Made by a program: the position numbers and the translations under genes
In this document: one piece after another, positions 1-11,079 of the stretch
Layout of the letters: every line of letters starts with the position of its first letter
Position numbering within the stretch: position 1 is the stretch's first letter
Source: Lepidostoma basale
Taxonomy: Eukaryota; Arthropoda; Insecta; Trichoptera; Lepidostomatidae
Direction of reading: 5' to 3'
Assembly: GCA_022606425.2 (NCBI GenBank)
Contig: JAHDVF020001511.1
Span: forward strand, 84,488 to 148,487
DNA length: 64,000 nt
The notes under the pieces: model-generated
Database searches by the model: none
Told to the model about the DNA's origin: nothing
Seen by the model: the letters and a program-made list of their open reading frames with translations, nothing else

Positions 1-192
1 CTAACCATTACACTGTCTCCTCGGTGGGATAGGCAGAAAGATTGGACCGCCACACTGTTCTTTCCTGGCATACTTCTCTCGTTTCCTCTACATTCATACA
101 TCTTTTCATTTCGATTTCTCCGACTCATCACGTGACCGACATTTAATATTTGATTGATTTGATCGTGCCACGTTTTCCTCGGCCTTCCTCTC

Positions 193-227
<35 letters not shown>

Positions 228-640
228 TTGTTGAATCGCTCTTTACATCATAACAGCATGAGCCAAATCGATGTAAAGGGTATTATTACAGCTATCATAG
301 TGATTCTCGTGACATGTGATAAGTAGCTAATCTATCGCCATTTTATTGTCACGTGAATTCTACACCAGACCATAGACAGTGTGACAATCACACTGCCCTC
401 GCCGGGAATCGAACCCGGAACCTTCGGGGTGGCAGTCAATGCACTTACCACTCGGCCACGAAAGTCGCTCCGTTCACATCCTTGACATATACCTTTCTTC
501 TTCATTATTTTTTTCCATGTTTCCAAACGATCTTAACGATGCTTTCATTATTTTGTTCATTACACTTTTATTCGCACCGCATTCACTTCTTATATTTGCA
601 TTTGACACTCTATCATATACAGATTTACATTATCATATCT
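1..640 (-). mobile_element. LINE-A 3' fragment split by a SINE
   Basis: Minus-strand 3' end of the commonest LINE here. Bases 1-190 and 468-640 are contiguous in other copies (for example 3600-4130) and are separated here by the SINE at about 192-467. The hairpin end and WHDQI region are at the left, the more upstream coding part at the right. Confidence 0.85.
192..480 (-). mobile_element. tRNA-derived SINE, full-length
   Basis: On the minus strand a tRNA-like head with A box TGGCCGAGTGGT and B box GGTTCGATTCC is followed by a body and a (TAA)n tail at 194-225. It matches other copies at 57705 and 61130. Confidence 0.85.
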
Positions 641-835
641 TCTTCTTTCGGTGCCGTGTCAGGTCCCCCCAACGTTGGCGATCACTACAGCAAAGGCATC
701 TCTATCCTGCGCCACTTGGAACAGGTTCTAAACTCTTGTTATTCCTGTCCACTCTATGATGTTCTGCAGCCAGGACAGCTGCCTTCTACCAACTCCCTGG
801 CGTCCTTCCACTTTACCCATTGACATCAGTCGTAT
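640..835 (-). mobile_element. LINE-G 3' end
   Basis: Minus-strand remnant matching 56440-56640; the peptide there resembles [20 protein letters not shown], a typical tail-coding region of insect non-LTR elements. Decayed. Confidence 0.6.
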
Positions 836-924
836 CATATACAAAGCAATAATGAACTTCTACCAAGAAATTTCAAATAACAACATTAATATATTAATTA
901 ATCAGCAATATTTTATAACTAACT

Positions 925-990
925 TACCAACCATCTCGCCGTCTCTCCGGAGGGGTAGGCAGAAAGAATAGACCGCTAACATTTGATTGA
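925..990 (-). mobile_element. LINE-A extreme 3' end
   Basis: Short match to the hairpin-bearing terminus of LINE-A (CGGAGGGGTAGGCAGAAAGAA), then ATTGATTGATT repeats. Confidence 0.65.
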
Positions 991-1660
991 TTGATTGATT
1001 AAATTTGGAATTAAAGTAAACAAATGCTATAGAGGATTTTATTGTTTTCATTATATTTGTGAATAATTAGTGCATTATAATTATTAATAGCTTATGAAAA
1101 AAAACACAATTTTCCCGGTTTATTTTAGACTTTCACAATTTTCCTTTGTGTATCTTTTGTGTACCCAAATTATCCTCATTTTTCAAGTGTTGCGACTTTG
1201 TACAAACCGCTTCATCTATTTTCTTTTTATTTACACTCCCTTAAAATCCTCCCTAAACCCGCCGCTCTACCTCAATCTGGGGGGCGCTTAGACATTCTGA
1301 CGTTTTGTGTCTTTTCGGGGGTTGGTTTGGTCGGGGAAAAAAATAGCGCGTTATAGTGTAAATACTGCGCGAATTAACGAGGGTCGCGGGAGCTAAAGAG
1401 GTTTAAGGGTAGGAAATTTTGTAAAAATTGCAGAGCCGAACTAAGAGGAAAACTTTAAAATTAAAATTTATTTTTGCAATTAATTCCCTTTGAATTCAAA
1501 TTCTTGTTGAATATATATTTTAATTCAATTAAATAAAAATTGCTATCTCCATGTTTTCAATTGAGCCGGGAAATCCGTCTTCTCCCCAAACATTTATTTA
1601 AAATTGTTTTAATTAATACGAATGAAAACGTCAGTTTTCAGAAGTCTTATTTCAGTTTAT

Positions 1661-1698
1661 TGAAATGACGTGTTTCGCCTTTCTAAGGCATTATCTAA
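1661..1698 (-). repeat. Hammerhead-like motif
   Basis: On the minus strand GATAATGCC..AAGGCGAAACACGTCAT: an A-rich core, a GCCTT/AAGGC stem, then GAAAC. Same design as 2381, 60582 and 60838. Confidence 0.35.
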
Positions 1699-1699
1699 C

Positions 1700-1775
1700 T
1701 TATAATAATAATAATTTGGCTAATTTGTATAGCGCCGTTTTCGTGAATAGCTCACCTCAAGGGCGCTTTACCTCA
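1700..1775 (-). mobile_element. CR1/L2-like LINE 3' hairpin
   Basis: (TAA)n followed by GCGCC...GGGCGC, the hairpin that ends the LINE at 5484-5920. 3'-end-only copy. Confidence 0.55.
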
Positions 1776-1776
1776 A

Positions 1777-2045
1777 CTTACTAACTAACCATCACGCCGT
1801 CTCCCCGGAGGGGGTAGGCAGAAAAAATGGACCGCCACACTGTTCTGTCCTGACATACTTCTCTCGATTCCTATACATTCATACATCTTGTCATGCACGC
1901 ACGTTGATTTCTCCGACTCCTCGCGTGACCGACATTTAATATTTGATTGATTTGATCGTGCCACGTTTTCCTTGGCCTTCCTCTATTTCTAGCTCCATTC
2001 ACGTCGTTTACATATACCTTCTTCACCATTCTGTCTTCACTCATT
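1777..2045 (-). mobile_element. LINE-A 3' fragment
   Basis: CTAACTAACCATCACGCCG start (reverse complement of the GTTA tail) and matches the 3603-3860 copy through the WHDQI-coding part. Confidence 0.8.
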
Positions 2046-2140
2046 TTTTAATAATATAATAATATAATCATAATAATAAATTGGATGATTTATAGAGCGC
2101 CATTTTTATGAATCTTAATCATCTTAAGGGCGCTGTAGCT
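2045..2140 (-). mobile_element. CR1/L2-like LINE 3' hairpin
   Basis: (AAT)n tract, then GCGCC...GGGCGC hairpin, as at 1700 and 40080. Confidence 0.5.
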
Positions 2141-2785
2141 CCATTTTATGAACTAGTTAAATAAACATTTTTGTTAAGAACAAACATTTTGTTAAAAATC
2201 AATTTTTTTTTTAAATAAATACTTCATTAAAAATAAAAATTTGTTAAGAATAAACATTTAGTCTACATGTCCAAACCATCTAATAAGGCAATATCGAATG
2301 TTTAATTGTTTTCCACAATGTTTTCTTCTCCTTTAACTCTTATATATAAAGAGCAGCGCGTTTGATTTTGCACTACATTTGATAATGCTTCAGACTGGCG
2401 AAACACGTCATTCCCATAAACTCTAATAATACTTATAGAAAACAGACGTTTTTATTTATTTATTTAATATGGAATTTCTTGTCACTGTTAAAGAAACAAT
2501 AAATACAATTGTTTCATTTTAATAACATATGTTCTCATTACCGTCCTGTGTTTCGGTCCAGTGATAGACAGGACATTTTGTCGGTTGACAGAAAAGTATT
2601 TTAAGGCTAACACCTCTATTGCAAGGGTAGTTTAGAAGTAATCTTCATACTTGAAGGGGTACTTATATAATACAAAGCACATTCAGGACTTCCTAAACCT
2701 TACAGTGGCGACACGTAAACTTTATTTACTAACGTATTTAAAAAGTTTACGAACGGACTTTTACGAGTACGTGGTATGACTATTT
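2140..2785. other. AT-rich, no gene seen
   Basis: Low-complexity A/T sequence. The only structured item is a hammerhead-like motif at 2381-2414 (GATAATGCTTC..GGCGAAACACGTCAT). Confidence 0.5.
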
Positions 2786-2960
2786 TTCTTCTTCGTTGGT
2801 TCTATAGCGCAAATCCAGCCTTGGTCTTCTTCAACATTTGTCTCCTCCTGTTATCAGCCGCCGACTTCAAATCTGCAATTTGTAAAATCTGTGCTGCATA
2901 TTTCTTCACGTCGTCCTAGGTCAGCCTAGGTCTTCCGATCCTTCTTCTATCCCCAAGGGT
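2785..2960 (-). mobile_element. LINE-H 3' end
   Basis: Minus strand encodes KYAAQILQIADLKSAADNRR and a short basic C terminus, then a stop; typical of tail regions of endonuclease-RT LINEs. Confidence 0.55.
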
Positions 2961-2964
2961 TAAG

Positions 2965-3150
2965 GCGTTCCATGAAATTGCACCAGCTTATATATTTGAA
3001 CTCTGCATCACCGAGAAAAAAAAGAGAATAATCAATTACTGAAAGGCGGCCATGTTCGAAGTAGGAACAATCGACGAGCGTTCATGTCACGATCTGTGAA
3101 TATAGAAGAGACGGCGTGGAGACGGCGTGATAGTTAGTTAGTTATCTATG
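2965..3150 (+). mobile_element. CR1/L2-like scrap joined to LINE-A tail
   Basis: Peptide APAYIFELCI resembles the region at 31030; the segment continues into GAGACGGCGTGATAGTTAGTT, the LINE-A terminus. Confidence 0.5.
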
Positions 3151-3154
3151 CTCA

Positions 3155-3590
3155 AGCACACGGCATCTTTAAAGTATGGATAAAGTGTAATTAACTTAAA
3201 TAATTACAGATTTCAAATTACACAACGGTCGCATGTTTAATTTCACAAACACCTTTAACTTCTGACGTCATTAATAACCCAATTTCTAAGAATCGCCATT
3301 ATCCAAACAATAGAACCGAATGCCAAATACCTTTATCTCTATTATGTATATTTCTAAACCATGTGTAAAAGCGAAATAGTTTTTTAAACTGTCATTTGGG
3401 GGTTATAGGCAATAAGAAGTATGAAAAAAAATTGTATTTTAAATAAATAAAAATTGTCATATATAATTTATATATTTTTTTTCAAATTTGGATCAAATCA
3501 AGTTAAAACATAATATAATAATTTTGTATTTTTGGTTTTATAAAATAAATTAGTTGTCTGGTAGTCTGTTCTCCGGGAGGTTCCTCCTCC
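3155..3590. other. AT-rich, no gene seen
   Basis: No open frame with recognisable content, no inverted repeats noticed. Confidence 0.5.
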
Positions 3591-3599
3591 TGTGATGTA

Positions 3600-4135
3600 A
3601 CTTACTAACTAACCATCACGCCGTCTCCCCGGAGGGGTAGGCAGAAAGAATGGAACGCCACACTGTTCTGTCCTGACATACTTCTCTCGATTCCTCTACA
3701 TTCATACATCTTGTCATGCACGCACGTCGATTTCTCCGACTCCTCACGTGACCGACATTCAATATTCGATTGATTTGATCGTGCCACGTTTTCCTCGGCC
3801 TTCCTCTATTTCTAGCTCCGTTCACGCCCTTTACATATACCTTCTTTACCATTCTGTCTTCACTCATTCTTTCCATGTGACCAAACCATCTTAATAACCC
3901 TTTCCTTATTTTGTTCATAAAACTTTCATTCGCACCACATTCACTTCTTATACTTGCATTTGTCACTTTATCATATACAGATTTGCCACACATTCGTCTT
4001 AGAGATCTCATTTCTACTGCGTTTATTCTACTTTCATCCTTATTTTGCCAGTTCCATGCTTCACTTCCATACATAAGGGTCGGCACAAGAACACCATTGT
4101 GCACTGCGATCTTGGCTTTTCCTGTGATGTGATTC
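3600..4135 (-). mobile_element. LINE-A C-terminal coding remnant
   Basis: Open for 182 codons on the minus strand (4164-3616). Seen: [46 protein letters not shown] and the terminal [10 protein letters not shown], then the hairpin and tail. This region lies after the reverse transcriptase in such elements. RT itself is missing here, so it is dead. Confidence 0.85.
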
Positions 4136-4144
4136 AGGCTTCCT

Positions 4145-4345
4145 CCTGTGATGTGAATTCCCATATATCCTTCTATATTTTAAGATTTTTCCACGAGGAC
4201 GAATCTCTCGAGGGTGATTATACAGTGCAATATAAGGGAGTCTGGTGGTGTCCATTCTTTGGACATGACCAGTCCTTCCTTCGCTGTCTACTCCTTCTTA
4301 TAATATCCTCAGCCTCATAAATTTATCTTATTCTGGTGTTCCTCG
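4145..4345 (-). mobile_element. LINE-D remnant
   Basis: Matches the minus-strand segment at 52590-52790 ([14 protein letters not shown] region). Abuts the next LINE-A copy. Confidence 0.6.
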
Positions 4346-4349
4346 TGTG

Positions 4350-5075
4350 ATCTTTTAGTACCCCCGGAGGGGTAGGCAGAGAGGATGGATCGCCACAATG
4401 CTCTGTCCTGGCATACCTCTCGGGATTCCTCTACATTCATACATCGTACCATGCACGCACGTCGATTATTCCGACTTCGAATGTGACCGCCATTTAGTAA
4501 TTGAATAATTTGGTCATGCCATGTTTTCCTCGGTAGTCCTCGGCTTCTTTTTCCACCCACACTACTTGTATATATCTTTTTAACCATTCTTCCCTCATCC
4601 ATTCGTTACATATGTCCAAACCATCTCACGGATCCTTTTTTAATTTTATCCATGATGCAGTCATCTGCATTATATTTCTTTCTTATTTCATCGTTCGGTA
4701 TTCTATCCAGTGGCGGTACTCCCATAGAAGCCCAGAAGCCCGGCTTGCGTAAGAAATTTTGAATCAAAACCTCTTCTGGCTTACAGAGGTTCAGCTCTTG
4801 TGGCTATTGGCCCCTTACGTCTGATGGGAACATTGTTGGAAGGTGATTTGGTATGTTGTTGGTTTATACGGGAGCCTGATTACTTCGATTTGGGGGGTTT
4901 GATTCAAAATTTCTTACGCAAGCCGGGCTTCTGGGCTTCTATAGGAGTACCGCCACTGATTCTATCATACAACGTTTTCCCGCACATTCTTCTTAGTTAT
5001 ATCATTTCTACAGCGTTTATCCTGCTTTCATCCTTATTTTGCCAGCTCCAAGTTTCACTTCAATACATGAGAGAT
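4350..5075 (-). mobile_element. LINE-A variant copy split by a hAT MITE
   Basis: Minus-strand copy of a LINE-A subtype ([30 protein letters not shown]). The frame region is interrupted at 4708-4958 by a MITE and resumes exactly after its target duplication. Confidence 0.85.
4708..4958. mobile_element. hAT-type MITE with captured LINE sequence
   Basis: 251 bp with terminal inverted repeats of about 60 bp beginning CAGTGGCGGTACTCC. Flanked by exact 8-bp direct repeats ATTCTATC (4700-4707 and 4959-4966), as expected for hAT transposition. The unoccupied site is visible in the paralogous LINE-A copy near 50294. The middle (about 4771-4882) matches the end of a jockey-like LINE at 41165-41270. 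Confidence 0.9.
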
Positions 5076-5079
5076 AAAA

Positions 5080-5480
5080 TTATCTTAATCCAGTCATTAA
5101 ACATCGAAATATTATTCAAATGGTAACATTAAGCGACAATGTATGATGATTTTTATTACTACGTATTTCCAATTTCATTAATTTAACCAAATAGGACATT
5201 ACGTAACTATAACCGATCAATAAATTTTGGTATATTACTAATTTATGCATACAAATATATTTTTTCTACTTATATCTACAATGGTCACATTTGTTTAACA
5301 TAAGCTGCTACTGGATACCCATTCAAATTTAAATATAAATGCAAAAATTACAATACTTCTATTTTGCTAAAATTAATTACAATTAGTCAATATTTTAGAA
5401 GAAGAAAAAAATGTGTCTTGCTTTATTGCATTCACATATTAAATTAAATACGCATAATTATTTATGACGAAATTTATTTA
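5080..5480. other. AT-rich, no gene seen
   Basis: No recognisable coding or repeat content. Confidence 0.5.
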
Positions 5481-5483
5481 TTA

Positions 5484-5920
5484 TTATGATGATTTGTATT
5501 TTAAGTGCGCCGTTTTGTTAAATCAATTGCTCCAAGGGCGCACTAGGAAATGACTGACCGAACAGTGCAGTCTTCAGAAGTTTCTTAAATTTAACGTCAC
5601 TATCCTCATACTAAATACTAACATGGAGGCTATTCCACGCCAACGGACCCGCGACGCTGAAAGCACCATCATAGAAACATGCTTTATTGGCTCTGACTGG
5701 AATTGTTGTTTGTACTTGTTCCTACTGATCGGAGTGAACGTTGCCTTTCCGTTGGCATGGGTATCACGCAGAGGTCCGATATGTACGCTGGCGCTCTCTG
5801 GTGTCGAGCCTTAAACACTGTCAAACACAATTTATATTTTACTCGCTTGAAATGTATGACATTTTCGAAAACACATAACCTGGCTATAGAGAACCAACTC
5901 GTAGAACAGGTCAGAACCTT
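5484..5920 (-). mobile_element. CR1/L2-like LINE 3' end
   Basis: Minus strand encodes KYKLCLTVFKARHQRAPAYI, then after a frameshift FSVAGPLAWNSL, a common C-terminal pattern of CR1/L2-type elements, and ends in the GCGCC/GGGCGC hairpin at 5505-5545. It identifies the isolated hairpins elsewhere as this LINE's 3' ends. Confidence 0.7.
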
Positions 5921-6000
5921 CATAATAATAATAATAATAATAATAATATGCTAACTTTTAAAGCGCTGTTTTTGTAATCACCTCAAGGGCGCATTAAGAC
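5920..6000 (-). mobile_element. CR1/L2-like LINE 3' hairpin with (TAA)n
   Basis: (TAA)n at 5922-5948, then the AGCGCTG..GGGCGC hairpin. Confidence 0.5.
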
Positions 6001-6017
6001 GTGTTTTAAATCTAAAT

Positions 6018-6294
6018 GCCGTGCCACACTGTTTGAAACAAGCTCTCCACAGGGGCGACCTTGGTGGAGAGCTGTGGAGCCCACGGTTGGTATAGCGTCC
6101 ACATACTGTTGTAAACAAGCTCTCCACATGTGGAATGCGTGTTTAAACGGTGGATCCATTCGCATACTATGCGCGTCCGTCCACAAAGTTTGTTGAAGGT
6201 CAAACGAATTTTGGTTTCAAACAAGTGTCTACACAGTTTTAAACCGCCGGTGGAGACCGATGTGGAGAGCTTGTTTAAAACAGTGTGGCACGGC
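6018..6294. mobile_element. TIR MITE 'GCCGTGCC', copy 1
   Basis: 277 bp with inverted termini GCCGTGCCACACTGTTT. The CAAGCTCTCCACA motif recurs inside in both orientations. A 277-bp copy in opposite orientation lies at 14455. Possible 7-bp duplication TCTAAAT/TTTAAAT with one mismatch. Confidence 0.85.
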
Positions 6295-6534
6295 TTTAAA
6301 TGTGAACGCTGCATCTGATTGATACACCCAATTACTGTATATTAACCAAAAATGATAAACCCAATTATTAACCTATTTTTATTAACTAACCAATCACAAT
6401 ACACATATTCAATTAAAAAAATATTTTTTAAATAATTGTATGTATTTTTTTTATGTATATTTATTTTTAACCTTTGTGTTCCTTGCTAACAAGTTTGATA
6501 ACCTGTACCCCATTAACCCTGATCTCCAATCCCA

Positions 6535-6740
6535 TGTAGGGTGTGACGGGGCCAGGGGTCCCCAACCCCGGGGCCGGGCTGGGGGGCGACAGAAGAGGAC
6601 GGAAGAAACATATTTCCACGTCCCCCACAGAGTACAGGGCCCCCCGCGGCGCGGGGGACCCCCTGGAGTGGGGCATGCTAGAGTCTTCCGATCACGAGGT
6701 GCAAAGAAGACATTGATTAGGCTTGTTGTCTCCTTGGTTG
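6535..6740. other. GC-rich island, unidentified
   Basis: About 200 bases of strongly GC-rich sequence with C/G runs in AT-rich DNA. No convincing reading frame; perhaps part of an unrecognised transposon. Confidence 0.35.
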
Positions 6741-6784
6741 CCCGTTTTAGTTATCGACAGTTATACACCACCTGAATGATCTCT

Positions 6785-7745
6785 AATTTTAGGAACCACT
6801 TGGTTCCCTAGGTTCAATTGATAATTTATGCAATTTTGGTTCCTAAATTTTATACAATTTTAAATTACATGCTTTTGAATGTTTGAATGAAAAAAGTTGA
6901 TGCAATTTTGTTTCTTAATTTCTAACAAATAAAAAATGTTTTATAAAGTTTCGGGTCCACTTGGTTCCTCAGATTCCCAATAATTATTCTACAATTTTGG
7001 TTCTTAAATTTTATCAAATAAAAAATAATGTTTTAGAATTTTTTGGTTCCCTGGGTCCATTTTGATGCAATTTTGGTTCCTAATTAATAAAGTTTTACCA
7101 CCTTTTGGTTCCATTGGATCCCCAAAATTTTTAGTGCAATCTTATATCATTTTTTTTAAATATGTTTAAGAACATATTGTCTTCCATGGATCCCAAGAAC
7201 TATATTTAATGAAATAAAAAATGTTTCATATCTTTTTGGTTCCCTTGGATCGATTTTTTTTTTTACATACATATTAATAAGGTAGTTTGCTAAATGCCGA
7301 AAATCATTCACCATAGATGGCGTTAGTGGGTCGGTTGTGTAGGTTGATTCTTGAAAAAATTCACTAGTGCAACCAAATCTACATAGATGGCTGACTGAAA
7401 CTGCCACGTGAAGATAAATATGGATTTTGAAGTATATATACATCTTCCAAAAATTTGTCATGCATGATCACAATAACAAAGGTGGAATGGGGAATGTTGT
7501 AATTACATAAAGCGTGCGCTTAACCCAACCAATGACAGGTCATAAGTCCTGTAAACACCTTGATCATCCATGTTCAGTTTCCAGTTTGCGTCTTCGTCTC
7601 TATTGAGATACAATTAAAATAAAAAATACATATTTGGTGCCTAAATTATATAAAATATCAACGAAAAATGTTTTGGAACCTTTTGGCTCCTATGGATCCC
7701 AATAAAATTTGTATGATTTTGGTTCCTTAGTTCCATCAATTAATC
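6785..7745. repeat. Degenerate 'TTGGTTCC' tandem repeat
   Basis: Imperfect units of roughly 60-170 bp carry (C)TTGGTTCC..TGGATCCC, CAATTTTGGTTCC and AAATAAAAAATGTTTT, seen near 6790, 6957, 7043, 7101, 7174, 7225 and 7676. An R300 copy splits the array. Confidence 0.6.
7265..7640 (+). repeat. R300 repeat, copy 1
   Basis: Unclassified dispersed repeat with the core CTTAACCCAACCAATGACAG and end CTCTATTGAGATACAATTAA. It is inserted in the tandem array around it. The 5' half is diverged. Confidence 0.65.
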
Positions 7746-8340
7746 GGAAACAATTTTTTTAAATGCATATCCTAATTCCTTATTTTCAAACGTTGTTTAT
7801 AATTTTAGTTTTAAGAAAATTTCAAGATTTTGTATTAAATTTAATTCTGATATCGCAAAGAAATAAAACCGTGATTCAGAACTAAAAACACGTTCATTAT
7901 ATAACAGATTTCTGTTTTTCCGATTTTCCTTTTATTTTACATTATTCACGCTCTTTTTCCAAGTTGCCTATTAATCGAGACAATGGAATTTTTTCTTTAA
8001 GTGATCTCGTAAGACAATATGTATATTTGGCTATTACAATCGGTTTACAAAAGCGAAATAGGGTTGAATCAGTATTTGAAACTAAACATATCTTAATTGA
8101 TACTTTATTTTGAAAGGTTATTTTAAATAAAGATATATTTCAAATGTCACCCTAAACATTGCTACCCGTTCAATCACTAGTTTATTAATTTAATTTTCGT
8201 GACCAAAAATGTCTAGAACAATTTGCACTCATACATCTGACTATTTTATTATAAATAAGGTGACACCAAATTATTGCAATAGGGTTCAATTATTTTGTTT
8301 TTTTTTAGTTTCAAGTATAAATTTTCGTAATTAATATTTT
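7745..8340. other. AT-rich, no gene seen
   Basis: Nothing recognisable. Confidence 0.5.
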
Positions 8341-8344
8341 TTCG

Positions 8345-8500
8345 CGGGAGATGCCTATTGGTGGCGATGAGGTTCGCAACCCATCACACCGCGTCTCCCG
8401 CGGGGGCGAAAAGAGAAGAATGGACTGCCGCATTGATTTAAGTGTAGCAGTCCATTCTTTCTGCCTACCCCTTCGGGGAGACGGCGTGATGGTTAATTAG
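8345..8500 (+). mobile_element. Fold-back LINE-A tail unit, copy 1
   Basis: Starts GTGGCGATGAGGTTCGCAAC, passes through a diverged inverted LINE-A terminus, then a direct terminus ending GAGACGGCGTGATGGTTA. The same arrangement is at 57530. Confidence 0.65.
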
Positions 8501-9180
8501 ATTTTTTATTTTTTTATTTCATCCTAAGGATTGGTTTACAGCAGTTTTTTTTAATGTGGTAGTTTCCCGTTACTTTGTCATTTTTTGTATACATTTTTTT
8601 ATTTTTTTATTTATTTATATATTAGTTAGTAATTAAAATATTGTATTAAAAAATAATGTTTTTCTATTCATACGTTTCAAGGAATTTTTCCCACAATTTC
8701 AACCCTTATTATTTAAAAAATATGTATGTTTATTTTTAATATCGTTTTTTCGGGCTTATTCTTTTTTTAAACAATATTTTCTGAAACCGTTTGATCACGT
8801 GGTGTATAACCGTTCGGTCTGTCGTTGTTGCAGTTATAGTTGTCTTCCTGTGATAGCTATTTCGATATTATTTATGTTGTTGTTTCCTTAGCTGGCTTAT
8901 TTTGTTTCTTGATGTTGTTCCAATTTTGTTTTGATGTCTTAGAAATTGAAGATTTGTTAGATGTGTTGTTCCTCTTGTCAGATTTATTCATTGTATTGTT
9001 TTATGCTATAGATTATGTAAATAATTCTGTGATTTTCTTTTCGTAGATTTTAAATGAATGCGAACAATACAAGATACATCTCAAATATTTTTGAAATAAC
9101 TGAAATAAAAGGGAACGAAAAACAAATGAAAGGGTTATGAAACAAACGATAAATAGAACGGAATAATGATATAGATACAT
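8500..9180. other. AT-rich, no gene seen
   Basis: 8515-8600 resembles the SINE-associated sequence at 46140-46215. A 68-codon open stretch at 8840-9046 is U-rich and hydrophobic, with no family resemblance. Confidence 0.45.
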
Positions 9181-10075
9181 CGAGACAATGATTGAACTGA
9201 AAGGAATAAATGCTGGTGCTAAGATGAGTGATTTGTCTGTAGATTGTCTGCTTTACGCGGACGATGCCGTTCTCGTTGCGAAAAGTGCGGACGAATTACA
9301 AGTCTTAGTGTCAAGAATGTATGAGGTATGCTAGTCAAATGATTTAATGATGAATGTCGGAAAGTCAAAGGTGATGGTTTTTGAAATGGAAGAGCAAATG
9401 ACAGTTTTTAACATATGTGTGAACGAAGAGAATTTGGAGCAGGTGAGTGAATTTGTGTATTTAGGTAGCATGTTCGCAGCAGAAGGCCGAACGGATAGTG
9501 ACGTCGAAAGAAGGGTTGGTGCGGGTAACAAAGTGAATGGAGCTTTAAAAATAGTTATTGGAAGCAAGAATTTATCAACGAAAGCGAAAACGGTCATTTA
9601 CAGGAGTTCTGGTCCCAACCCTAATGTATGGAAGCGAAGCATGGAACTGGCAAAAAAAGGATGTGAGCAGAATACATGCGGTAGAGATGAGGTCCCTAAG
9701 ACGTATGTATAGTAGAACAGAACATATATAAGAAAGGAATGTAGAGCGGAAGAAGTTATTATGAACAAAATTATGAAAGGATCGCTGCTTTAGTTCGGAC
9801 ATATAGAGCGCATGGATGGAGAAAGAATGGTTGAGAAAGTATACGTTAATGATGTAAATGAGGTACAGAGTCAAGGCAACTTTTTATATTTAAAATGTCT
9901 AACCATAAAGTGAGTGCTTGGTATGAAAATTCAATGTGTACAAGGAAAATCAAACAAAATTTCAATCGCCGAATATCTACTAACGTGTATTACACGCTGT
10001 ATGAATGTGAAGTGTAAAGAAGTATACCGGGATATAGAGTGTGACGGTCCATCCTTTCTGCCTACTTCTGCGGAG
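9180..10075 (+). mobile_element. LINE-A with reverse transcriptase catalytic motif
   Basis: The best RT remnant of LINE-A. 9186-9330 reads ...DCLLYADDAVLVAKSADELQ, the YADD catalytic box, then a stop; the next frame (9347-9712) continues [12 protein letters not shown] and VYLGSMFAAEGRTDSDVERR. The tail regions (IERMDGERMVEKVY, ITRCMNVKCKEVYRD) follow to 10075. Several stops and frameshifts: inactive. Confidence 0.85.
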
Positions 10076-10269
10076 GAACAGCACGTGTCAAAACTGTGTT
10101 TTTAATAATTGTTTTGATTCTTGTTTTGTCCATTTAAGTGTAAAGTTACAAAGTCTAGTGTGGGCGTAAGCTGTAGTCATTTATATTCGTGTTTCTTCGC
10201 AGTTCAATCATCTCGCTTCTTGGTCTCCTGCTGGGATTTTACAAGCATTAATGCCTTACCTGATAGAAT

Positions 10270-10365
10270 TCCATCATAAACAATGTGTGCTAGAATACCG
10301 AACGAAGAAATAAGAAAATAATGTAAGGCAGATGAATGCGTCACTAAGACAGTTGATGATGATGT
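10270..10365 (+). mobile_element. LINE-A scrap
   Basis: IPNEEIRK / CKADECVTK-like segment matching the mid-tail of LINE-A variants. Confidence 0.45.
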
Positions 10366-10559
10366 GATCGCTGACCTTACCACCAGGGTTATAGCAGACA
10401 GGGTAGGGCGAGACCCACCAGGTAACCCCTACTGAAAATCCCTCTAGAAACAATGGTAAACCACTCCAGTAACATTTCCAAGGAAACCATTGTATCAAAA
10501 AAGCATTCGTTATAATAATCGCCAAAGTCTGTATGACCTGCCACAACACTATCAGAAGA

Positions 10560-11060
10560 AGAAGATGGTCTGGACGATGAAACGAATGGATTTAGTCTCT
10601 CTCTCTCTGGTTTCAATCCTGGGATTGGTTTGCACCAATTTCCTCGATTATTTTCTTCCATTCTTCCCTTTCTTGTGCGGCTCTTTTGAAATCTGCATAT
10701 GATGAGCAGCGCACGTCCACCAACAGGTCCTCCAGGTACTCTCGGCGTGGGCGTCCCCTAGAGTTTGTCCCCTCGGTCATACCCTCATTATGGCATGCAG
10801 GAGGCCTTCTTGTCGTATTACATGGCCGATCCATCTTGCACGCCTTTCGGACAAGGTCCTGAGCAGGTGCCTTCCTCCTTCGATTCTTTGGAGAACCTCC
10901 TCATTTGTGATGTGGTCTCTCCAGGAAATTCCTAATAGTATTCTATAGGACCACATCTCAAAAGCCTCTAGTCTCCGTTTATCTCTATCGGATTTAGTAA
11001 GAATGGTTAAAAATATGTATACAAGTGGTGTGAATACAAAAAAAGTCCAGGAAGCTTGAG
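10560..11060 (-). mobile_element. LINE-C C-terminal remnant
   Basis: Minus strand, two overlapping frames: KRRLEAFEMWSYRILLGISW, RARWIGHVIRQEGLLHAIM, then SRGRPRREYLEDLLVDV and a C-terminal KKIIEEIGANQSQD. Matches the pattern of endonuclease-RT LINE tails; one frameshift near 10800. Confidence 0.75.
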
Positions 11061-11079
11061 AAAAATATGGCACGAATTC

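Noticed and set aside
400..475. tRNA gene on the minus strand
   Set aside because: A and B boxes are present but it is the head of a repeated SINE (also at 57900 and 61320), not a free cloverleaf.
353..823. 156-codon plus-strand frame
   Set aside because: Runs antisense through SINE, LINE-A and LINE-G pieces; no coherent protein.
8840..9046. 68-codon hydrophobic open frame
   Set aside because: Phe/Leu/Val-rich output of T-rich DNA; no family resemblance.
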